Positions 1-6,630 of a stretch of 64,000 nucleotides of DNA are shown piece by piece. This DNA comes from Deltaproteobacteria bacterium (lineage in GTDB: Bacteria; Myxococcota_A; Polyangia; Haliangiales; JADYYK01), in assembly GCA_020853705.1 (NCBI GenBank), contig JADYYK010000097.1, positions 20,686 to 84,685 of the forward strand, given 5' to 3'. Each line of letters starts with the position of its first letter. Position 1 is the first letter of the stretch. Position numbers and translations under genes: made by a program. The notes below the pieces were generated by a model. That model saw only the letters and a program-made list of their open reading frames with translations. It had not been told where the DNA came from and ran no database searches.

Positions 1-493
1 CGCTGGTGTAGTAGGGCACCGGCACCGACGCCACCACGCAGTCACAGCGGGTGTCGATCACGCTGGCCCAGCTGGAGTACAGGTTGGAGACCACCAGGAA
101 TTCACCCCCGGGGTGCAGCGCCAGCGCCACCGGCGCGCGCCCGACCTGGATGCGGCGGCGCACGCGCCCGGCGCCCACGTCGACCACCGCGACGCTGTCG
201 CCGGGCAGGTCCTCGAGGCCGGGCAGCGCGACGTAGAGCGTGTGGCCATCGCGGCTGGCGACCACCGCGCGCGGGCGATCGCGGTGCGGCTGCGGCGCCC
301 ACAGCGGGTCGGCGGGGGTGAACGGGTTGGCCTCGGGCGTCAGCGAGTGCGGCGCCCAGGTGTCGCGCGGGGTGGGGCCCGGGTCGCAGCCGACCAGCGC
401 GGCGAGCGTGGTCGAGGCGGCAAGCGTCGTGAGCAGGGCCCGCGCCGGGGTGGCGGCGCGCGCGGCGACGGGGCTCTTGCGGTGGCTGGTCAG
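1..493 (-). CDS. YVTN/YncE-type beta-propeller lipoprotein (3' part outside window)
   Basis: This open frame runs off the left edge, so only the N-terminal ~164 residues are visible. There is no ATG or GTG. The best start is a CTG at 493-491, which overlaps the stop of the preceding gene as CTGA, the same 4-nt NTGA arrangement used throughout this operon. It gives a signal peptide ending in an LVGC lipobox. A propeller blade follows, with the motifs VAVVDVGAG and LVVSNLYSSWASVIDT. These closely resemble the N-terminal blades of the propeller/cytochrome encoded at 6631-9510 (VVVIDVAAR, LVVTNRFSNWLSVVDT). By that homology the missing part probably carries CXXCH heme sites, but this cannot be seen. 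It is the last visible gene of the minus-strand operon. Confidence 0.7.
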   Translation of the reverse strand, partial: MTSHRKSPVAARAATPARALLTTLAASTTLAALVGCDPGPTPRDTWAPHSLTPEANPFTPADPLWAPQPHRDRPRAVVASRDGHTLYVALPGLEDLPGDSVAVVDVGAGRVRRRIQVGRAPVALALHPGGEFLVVSNLYSSWASVIDTRCDCVVASVPVPYYTS

Positions 494-1059
494 GGCACAC
501 CGCCGTCGCCGCAGACCCGGACGCCGTCGGGGCCCTCGACACAGTCGGGGCGGTAGCGCAGCACCAGCTCGCCGCTGTGGTCGGCCTGACAGCCGGCCTG
601 GCCCACGTGCAGGCTGAGGGTGGCGCGGGCGTCGACCAGCGCGGGCAGCGCCTCGTCGTTGAAGAACAGACGCTGCGGCTCGAGGTCGCCGGGGCGCAGG
701 TAGCCCAGCGGCTGGGCGCGCGGCGCGGCGCCGGCGAGCGTGATCTCGGCGCTCGCGAGCAGCGCATCGGGGGGCGGCGGCGTCAGCACCAGGCGCAGAT
801 AGACATAGCGGAAGCCCTGGAAACCGAGCACCAGGTCGGCCTCGGTCGGCGCGGCGCCAGGGGTCAAGGGCAGGAAGCTTCCGCTGGGCGTCTGCACCGA
901 GGCGGTGAGCGAGGTGGTACAGGGCCGCGGGCCGCCGTCGGCGCTGGTGGGGTCGTCGTCACCACAGCCGGTCAGCAGCAGCGGCGCGGCCAGCGTCGTG
1001 AGGATGAGCGCGAGGCAGGTGGTGAGGCCGAGGCCGGCGGGTCGGGGCAGCTTGCGCAT
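490..1059 (-). CDS. Hypothetical lipoprotein, redox operon
   Basis: The 189-residue protein has a clear lipoprotein signal peptide ending in LLTGC, followed by a short Asp/Gly-rich linker. The mature part looks like a small beta-rich secreted domain, and I recognise no family. Four Cys remain near the N-terminus and C-terminus (for example PCTT, GCQAD, DCVEG, VCGDG), which could form disulfides. There is no CXXCH. The ATG overlaps the DUF3570 stop as TGATG, and its own stop overlaps the next gene, so it is translationally coupled within the operon. A role as an accessory to the neighbouring flavin/heme proteins is inference from position only. Confidence 0.75.
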   Translation of the reverse strand: MRKLPRPAGLGLTTCLALILTTLAAPLLLTGCGDDDPTSADGGPRPCTTSLTASVQTPSGSFLPLTPGAAPTEADLVLGFQGFRYVYLRLVLTPPPPDALLASAEITLAGAAPRAQPLGYLRPGDLEPQRLFFNDEALPALVDARATLSLHVGQAGCQADHSGELVLRYRPDCVEGPDGVRVCGDGGVP

Positions 1060-2246
1060 CAGAAGGGCACCTCCAGGGACACCGTGGCCAGCAGCGCGTC
1101 GCGCCGCTGCTGCAGCGGATCGCCAGGCCAGAGCAGCGCGAGCCAGGTCGCCGCCGCGGTCAGGTGGGCGCCGTCAGCGGCCGGCACGTCGCCCAGGGCC
1201 AGCTCACAGGCCAGGCCCAGCGAGGCGCTGCGCTCGCGGCCGAGGTTGCGGTCGCGGGTGCGGTAGGCCGGCACGGTGTCGGCGCCGAGGTAGCGGGTGC
1301 GGTGGAAGTCGGCGGCGCTCTGCAGGTAGCCGCGGGCGCTGGCGCCGAGCACGGCGCGCGGGCTCACAGTCATCAGGGCGCGTGCGCTGACGGTGTGGCT
1401 GGTCAGGCCCCAGCCGTCGGCGGCCAGGCGATAGTCGGCGTGCAGAAACAGGCGATCATGGGCCAGCGCGCGGCGCACCCGCAGCAGCGCCGCCAGGGTG
1501 GCGCGCAGGTCGGGGGTGCGCTCGGGCACGCTGCAGCAGTGCACCCCGGTGCTGGTCTCGATGGGCACGTAGCGGTATGGGTTGGCCAGCGCACCGACCT
1601 GCAGCTCGCCCTCCAGCACCACATCGACATAGCCGGCGCGATCGGTGACGCGGGTCCAGCTGGCGGCGAGCTGCATGGTGGTGCGGCCGCGGCGGTGGCC
1701 GGGGTCGTCGGCGCGACCGACCTCGGCCTGCGACAGCGCGTAGGTCAGGCCGACGGTGTCGGCGCGGCTGGCGCTGTCGAGGCTGACCCCGGCGCTGGCG
1801 CCGAGCATGTCGAAGTCGGGCTCGGTCGAGCCGAAACCGCGCAGCGCCAGGGTGGCCAGGCGGGACAGCGGCAGGCTCAAGGTCAGGGCGGGCTCGACGC
1901 GGGTCTCCTGGAAGCCGCGCGGCGAGGCGCGCGAGACCAGATCGACCGAGGCCGCGCTGACGATGTCGATGACGACCTCGGCGGTCAGCTCGGCGCGGCC
2001 GGTGGGAGCCGCCAGCAGCGCGCTCGGGCGCACCACGGTGACGTCGTCGTCGTCGGCATAGACCGCCAGCCCGACCTCGGCGCGACGATCGGCGTGCGCG
2101 GCGGGGGTGCTGCCGAGGCTGATGGCGATGGCGATGGCGATGGCGATAGCGACGGGGCAGAGCAGGGCCCGCCGAGCGGCGCATCGCCACGCGGAGGGTG
2201 AGCGCGATCGCCGTGCCCTGGCGGACGGGGCGCGCTTCAGTTGCAT
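1059..2246 (-). CDS. DUF3570 family outer-membrane-like protein
   Basis: The protein has 395 residues. It starts at ATG 2246, inside the end of the DUF4266 gene (10-nt overlap ATGCAACTGA). A longer upstream frame exists but overlaps that gene out of frame. After a signal peptide come alternating beta segments with the family-like stretch VDLVSRASP and an ETRVEPAL segment, consistent with DUF3570, a predicted beta-barrel family. DUF3570 and DUF4266 are repeatedly found beside ApbE flavin transferase genes in other bacteria. Here apbE is in the divergent operon about 7 kb away. The hydrophobic core of the signal peptide is a run of Ala-Ile pairs encoded by a hexanucleotide repeat, noted separately. 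Function is unknown, possibly outer-membrane attachment or an electron conduit. Confidence 0.8.
   Translation of the reverse strand: MQLKRAPSARARRSRSPSAWRCAARRALLCPVAIAIAIAIAISLGSTPAAHADRRAEVGLAVYADDDDVTVVRPSALLAAPTGRAELTAEVVIDIVSAASVDLVSRASPRGFQETRVEPALTLSLPLSRLATLALRGFGSTEPDFDMLGASAGVSLDSASRADTVGLTYALSQAEVGRADDPGHRRGRTTMQLAASWTRVTDRAGYVDVVLEGELQVGALANPYRYVPIETSTGVHCCSVPERTPDLRATLAALLRVRRALAHDRLFLHADYRLAADGWGLTSHTVSARALMTVSPRAVLGASARGYLQSAADFHRTRYLGADTVPAYRTRDRNLGRERSASLGLACELALGDVPAADGAHLTAAATWLALLWPGDPLQQRRDALLATVSLEVPF
2121..2150. repeat. Hexanucleotide microsatellite inside a signal peptide
   Basis: About five tandem copies of GGCGAT (plus strand) encode the Ala-Ile-Ala-Ile core of the DUF3570 signal peptide on the minus strand. 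The unit is a multiple of three, so a change in copy number would lengthen or shorten the hydrophobic core without a frameshift. Confidence 0.85.
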
Positions 2247-2467
2247 CCGCAACCTCCGCCGACCTGGCCGGTGGCGCCGCTCATGCCCTCGCGGATCTCG
2301 TGCACGTGGCGCTCGCTGCGGGTGTGCGCGGGGAAGCCGGGCGCCGCCAGCTCGCGGCGCGCCAGCGACTCGCGCTGCCACGCCGGCACCGGGCGACAGC
2401 CTGCCAGCAGCAGCGCGAGCCCCAGCCCCAGCGTGGCCAGCGCGCCCAGGTGACGCCAGGGCGTCAT
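2237..2467 (-). CDS. DUF4266 small lipoprotein
   Basis: The 76-residue protein has a signal peptide ending in LLAGC. The short mature part ends in the sequence GGGCGCN, a hallmark of DUF4266 proteins. The ATG overlaps the stop of the monoheme lipoprotein gene as ATGA, and its own 3' end overlaps DUF3570 by 10 nt. The family is small, exported and regularly adjacent to DUF3570 and ApbE genes in flavin-linked extracytosolic redox clusters. The biochemical role is unknown. The terminal Cys pair could bind a metal or cofactor, which is inference. Confidence 0.85.
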   Translation of the reverse strand: MTPWRHLGALATLGLGLALLLAGCRPVPAWQRESLARRELAAPGFPAHTRSERHVHEIREGMSGATGQVGGGCGCN

Positions 2468-2952
2468 GGCAGCGCCTCGAGCCAGCTCGCGAGCTGGCGG
2501 TACTCGCGGTCGCGCGGGGACAGCCACTGCACCCCGCCCTGGTGGCCACAGCCGCCCGCCGCCAGCGCCAGCGGCTTGCACAGCACCAGGCTCTCGCCCA
2601 GCGCGGCGGCGCGCTCGCGGGGCTCCAGCACGAAGACCGCGACGCTGCGCGCGTTGGCCGCCAGCTCGTCGGGGGTCAGCGGCTCGAGCAGGAAGCGCCG
2701 CGTGGGGTCGGCGCGGTAGCTGCCGCTGCCATACAGCGCGAGCGGGCGCTCGACGCGGCCGTGACAGGACGGCGAGCCGCAGCGCCGCTCGAGGATGGGC
2801 TGCACCTCGCTGGCGAAGCTGGCCAGGTCGACCGCGGGCAACGGGAGGTCAGGTGGCGTGGGGGCGCAGCCGGCGGCGCCCAGCGCGAGCAGCGTCAGCA
2901 GCGTCAGCAGCCCGCCGGGGCGGCCCGTGGTGGCGGCGCGCGGGCGCGTCAT
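2464..2952 (-). CDS. Monoheme CX4CH lipoprotein
   Basis: The 162-residue protein has a lipoprotein signal peptide (GAAGC at about residue 29). A heme-attachment-like CGSPSCH (CX4CH) lies at residues 58-64, followed 73 residues later by KPLALAAGG..H.GG (His at 137). This is a single copy of the heme segment found twice at the N-terminus of the HzsA-like proteins in this window. The ATG overlaps the HzsA-like stop as ATGA, so the two are co-translated. A likely role is a lipid-anchored electron shuttle for that protein. The wide CX4CH spacing is known in some multiheme cytochromes, but heme loading needs experimental proof. Confidence 0.78.
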   Translation of the reverse strand: MTRPRAATTGRPGGLLTLLTLLALGAAGCAPTPPDLPLPAVDLASFASEVQPILERRCGSPSCHGRVERPLALYGSGSYRADPTRRFLLEPLTPDELAANARSVAVFVLEPRERAAALGESLVLCKPLALAAGGCGHQGGVQWLSPRDREYRQLASWLEALP

Positions 2953-5840
2953 GGCGTCACCTCGCGGGCGCTGCGCGGGGCGGGCGCGCGGTAGATCGCG
3001 CCCAGATCGATCCAGCGCGCGAAGGCCGCCAGCTCGCGGGCGTCGAGGGCGGGCACCGCGGCGCCTGGCGGCGGACAGGCCTCGGTCAGCACACGCGGGG
3101 CCTCGAGCTCGCGCCCCAGCAGCTTCTCCATCAGGTAGGAGCGTCGCGCCGAGGCGCCGCGCTCGTCGACATAGCGCTTGCCGCCGCCGGAGCCGTCGCC
3201 GAAGGCCTGCAGCGCCTCGTAGGCGCGGTCGTAGTAGGCCGTCGGCACCGGGTCGAGTGTCAGCCCGCCGGCCGGCGTGGCGCCGAGGTGACAGCCCTGG
3301 GTCGCGCACGAGCGCGCCAGGATGGGGCCAAGCTCGCGCGCGAAGTCGAAGCCGGGCTCGTCGCCGCTGGGCAGCGCGGCTTGCGCCGCGCGCGGGCGCC
3401 GCGGATCCCGGCCCTGGTGGCTGGCCAGCGTCACCGAGGCCTGCGACAGCGCGTCGAGCGCGGCCTCGGGCACCGCCGCGAAGGCGTGCGCGGCGTCGCC
3501 GTCGAGCGCGCCATGACAGCCCGCGCACGCCACCGGGTAGGCCGACAGCGCCACGCCCTGGGGCATGACCTCGCCGCCGAGCAGGTACAGCCAGCGGGCA
3601 CCTTGCGCGCCCACCGCCATGCCGTCGGCGCCCAGCGCCTGCACGCGAAAAGGGCGCCGCGCCGGCAGTGTGGCACGCAGCGAGCCATCGGCCTCCAGGG
3701 GCAGCACCGCCAGCGTGGTGGTCGGTCCATGCACGCCGTTGGAGAACCAGGTCGACGCCGCATCATGGTTGGCGATCTGCGCTGCATCGACCGCGGGGGT
3801 GTCCGCCGGCGTGGCCGACGACCAGCCCAGCAGGCGCAGCGCCGTGATGTCGCTGCGTGGCGGCTTGGCGCCCACCGGCGCCAGGCCGCGCAGGATGGCC
3901 TCGATGGCCGGCGCGCCGGCGTGCACCAGGGTCCCGGTGCTGGCGGCAGCTGTCCACGCGGCCTGGTGGGCCTCGTCCTCGGGCGCGCGCGGCACCAGGA
4001 TGGCGGGCTGATCGTCGGCCAGGCCGGGGGCGTCCTCGAGCGGCCGCAGCGACTCCAGCGTGGCCGCGCCCGCGGAGGTGTTGCCCAGGGTGGCCAGGTA
4101 GAGGCCGCGGTCGGGCGTCGGCGCGCCGGGGCTCGGGGCAGGGGACCAGGCCACGACGACGCGGCCGTCGGGCAGCGGCGCGGGCTCGAAGAAGCGACCG
4201 CTGGTGAGCCGGCTGACCGCGGGCAGGAAGCCGGGCACCGAGGCTGCGCCAGCGCCGGCGCCGCCGACGCGATCGGGCCCGAGCTGGCGCTCGATGACCG
4301 CGAGGTCGCCACCCGCGCCGGTGGCGGCGCTGTCGGCGTCGAGCAGGATGGCGACGTCGCGCCCGTCGGGCAGCTCGCGCAGGGCCCAGGTCAGCGTCGC
4401 GCCCGTGGTCTGGCCATGGTGTGGGTGGTATTCGGGCTGCGCGTGCGCCGGCGCATGATCGAGCGGGAAGCGAAACACCGGCCCCTGCAGGCGACCACCC
4501 AGACGCCGCAGCACGGTGAAGGCCAGCGAGCCGCGGAACTCGCCGACCGCCAGGAAGCTGGGCCCGAGCTCCGGCGTGGGCGTCACGGTCAGGCGCAGCG
4601 GCACGCCGCCCTCGAGCACATACAGCTCGACGTCGAGCGCACGGCCGCTCTCGTCGAGCTCACCGGCACGGGTCGACGCGAACACCACCCGGCCGTCGGG
4701 CGCATACACCGGCCAGCGGTTGCTGGTCTTGCCGCCCCCGGGCAGCACGCCGGTGTCATGGGTCAGCTGGCGCAGCTGGCCGCTGGCTAGCTCGAGTTCG
4801 TACAGGTTGTGACAGTCGGCCTCCGAGGTGCGCATCGAAAACAGCACCCGGGTGGCGTCGTGGCTGGGCGCGGGATCGCGGATGTCGGCGGGGGCAGCGT
4901 GCAGGGCCGCGGTCAGGTTGCGCGCTGGCCCGTCGGGCAGCGGACGCAGCCACAGGTCGGAGCCGGGCTGGAAGCTCGCCAGGTCGGTGAGCGCGCGCGC
5001 CTCGGCAGGGCCGCGCACGAAGACGACGCCGGTCGGCGCCTCGGGCGTGGTGGGCAGCGCAGCGTCACGCTCGGCGCGCGCCCAGGCCACGATGGCCCGC
5101 GCGCCGGGGTCGTCGGGGCCGCTGAAGAAGGCGTCGTTGCCGCCGCGGTGCACCACGCCGCCGCGCGCCAGCGGCAGCGCCTTGACCAGCAAGCGCGAGC
5201 GCGTCGGGGCGCCCAGGGCCAGGTTGCGCCGCGCGGCCTGGTAGCTGGCGCGCACCTCGGCGCGCGAGAACCCGCCGCCCTGACCCAGCATGGGCGGCGC
5301 GAACACGGTGCCCGCGAAGCCCAGCGGGCCGTGACAGCGCGCCAGCATGCAGCCGCGATCACGCAGCACCGGCAGCACCTCGTCGGCGAAGCGCTGCTCC
5401 AGCGCGCCGAGCTGCTCCTGACCCTCGCCGCCGCCGCGCTCGCCCTCGATCCAGCCCAGCAGCGCGGCCAGCGCGGGGCTGTCCAGGCTGGCGAAGGGGT
5501 GGCCGCCCGCGTGCGGCAGCCCGCCCGCTGCCAGCGCCAGCGGCTTGCGCACCAGCGACGACCACGCTGCGCGCTCGCCGGTGTCGATGCGCGCCTTGAC
5601 GTTGGCGTAGGCCGCCGCGAGATCGCGCACCTTGCCGTGGCCGTCGACCTCGACGAAGAAGAAGCGCCGGTCGAGGACCTCGCCGCGGGCCTCGGCATCG
5701 GGGCTGACCCCGTGGCAGACCGGGGCCAGACAGTGACGCTCGAGGATGGCCACGGTCTCGCTCTCGAAGCGCGCGCGCCCCTGCGTGCGCCCGCAGCCGA
5801 GCGTCGCGACAGAGAGCAGCAGCGCGAGCCCAGGGCGCAC
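2949..5840 (-). CDS. HzsA-like tetraheme lipoprotein (copy 1)
   Basis: The 963-residue protein starts at GTG 5840. A signal peptide ends in TLGC (lipoprotein). Two heme segments follow: CLAPVCH at 37-43 with His in GGLPHAGG at 110, and CMLARCH at 164-170 with His in GGVVHRGG at 231. The centre is a TolB/PD40-like propeller with a YHPHHG motif and a conserved LPDGR...LAVIERQLGP segment, like the middle domain of hydrazine synthase alpha subunits. Two C-terminal heme motifs follow: CAGCH (about 771) and CATQGCH (about 845). The domain order matches HzsA, but no hydrazine synthase beta or gamma genes are nearby, so the substrate is unknown. It is the first gene of the minus-strand operon, divergent from the hemolysin III gene. 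Confidence 0.75.
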   Translation of the reverse strand: MRPGLALLLSVATLGCGRTQGRARFESETVAILERHCLAPVCHGVSPDAEARGEVLDRRFFFVEVDGHGKVRDLAAAYANVKARIDTGERAAWSSLVRKPLALAAGGLPHAGGHPFASLDSPALAALLGWIEGERGGGEGQEQLGALEQRFADEVLPVLRDRGCMLARCHGPLGFAGTVFAPPMLGQGGGFSRAEVRASYQAARRNLALGAPTRSRLLVKALPLARGGVVHRGGNDAFFSGPDDPGARAIVAWARAERDAALPTTPEAPTGVVFVRGPAEARALTDLASFQPGSDLWLRPLPDGPARNLTAALHAAPADIRDPAPSHDATRVLFSMRTSEADCHNLYELELASGQLRQLTHDTGVLPGGGKTSNRWPVYAPDGRVVFASTRAGELDESGRALDVELYVLEGGVPLRLTVTPTPELGPSFLAVGEFRGSLAFTVLRRLGGRLQGPVFRFPLDHAPAHAQPEYHPHHGQTTGATLTWALRELPDGRDVAILLDADSAATGAGGDLAVIERQLGPDRVGGAGAGAASVPGFLPAVSRLTSGRFFEPAPLPDGRVVVAWSPAPSPGAPTPDRGLYLATLGNTSAGAATLESLRPLEDAPGLADDQPAILVPRAPEDEAHQAAWTAAASTGTLVHAGAPAIEAILRGLAPVGAKPPRSDITALRLLGWSSATPADTPAVDAAQIANHDAASTWFSNGVHGPTTTLAVLPLEADGSLRATLPARRPFRVQALGADGMAVGAQGARWLYLLGGEVMPQGVALSAYPVACAGCHGALDGDAAHAFAAVPEAALDALSQASVTLASHQGRDPRRPRAAQAALPSGDEPGFDFARELGPILARSCATQGCHLGATPAGGLTLDPVPTAYYDRAYEALQAFGDGSGGGKRYVDERGASARRSYLMEKLLGRELEAPRVLTEACPPPGAAVPALDARELAAFARWIDLGAIYRAPAPRSAREVTP

Positions 5841-5922
5841 TCATGATCGATACGCGGTGCGCAAGGCAGCGCTCTTGATCGCCGTCAACCGCGGCCTGGC
5901 AGCGCCAAGCAGACTGCTCCGG

Positions 5923-6564
5923 ATGCGGACGTCACGTGTGCCCTCGCTGGCCGAGGAGATCGCCAACGGCGCCACCCACGGCGTGGGCGCCATCCTCAGC
6001 GTCGCCGGCCTGACCCTGCTGGTGACCCTGGCGGCGCCGCACGGTGGCGTGCGGCTGGCCAGCGCGCTGGTGTTCGGGCTGGCCCTGCTGCTGCTGTACA
6101 CCGCGTCGGCGCTGTACCACCTCATCCCCGCGCCGCGCGTCAAGCACGGCCTCAAGGTGCTCGACCACGCCGCGATCTACCTGCTCATCGCGGGCACCTA
6201 CACGCCGTTCACGTTGATCACGCTACGCAACAGCGGTGGGCGCTGGCTGTTCTGGGTGGTGTGGGGGCTGGCCGCGCTGGGCGTGGCCTGCGAGGCGGCC
6301 TGGGTGCACCGGCCGCAGTGGCTGTCGGCGCTGATCTATGTGGCGATGGGCTGGCTGGTGGTGCTGCTGGTTCGGCCGCTCAGCCAGGCACTGCCCGCGG
6401 GCGGCCTGTGGCTGCTGTTCGCCGGGGGCGTGGCCTACACGGTGGGCACGCTGTTCTACGTGCTGCACCGGGTGCCGTTCATGCACTCGGTGTGGCACCT
6501 GTTCGTGCTCGCCGGCAGCGTGTGCCACTTCCTGGCAGTCGCCACCTACGTGATCCGGACCTGA
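5923..6564 (+). CDS. Hemolysin III / TrhA-type 7-TM membrane protein
   Basis: The 213-residue protein is almost entirely membrane-spanning, with about seven hydrophobic segments. Family landmarks are an N-terminal EEIANGATHG, ALYHLIP after the second helix, LDHAAIYLLIAGTYTPF in the middle, and a final HLFVLAGSVCHF. The spaced His and Asp residues match the metal site of the HlyIII/PAQR family. Family members act in membrane homeostasis; hemolysis is an old label. I chose ATG 5923. An upstream in-frame start would add a basic, non-membrane extension. A CAGACT hexamer 7 nt upstream could be a weak -10 box. It stands alone between two divergent redox operons. Confidence 0.88.
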   Translation: MRTSRVPSLAEEIANGATHGVGAILSVAGLTLLVTLAAPHGGVRLASALVFGLALLLLYTASALYHLIPAPRVKHGLKVLDHAAIYLLIAGTYTPFTLITLRNSGGRWLFWVVWGLAALGVACEAAWVHRPQWLSALIYVAMGWLVVLLVRPLSQALPAGGLWLLFAGGVAYTVGTLFYVLHRVPFMHSVWHLFVLAGSVCHFLAVATYVIRT

Positions 6565-6630
6565 CCGCTTCGGCGGTGCGGTTGACCGCCGTCAAGCCGC
6601 GGTGTGCCGGGCACGACATCCTGGGGCCTC

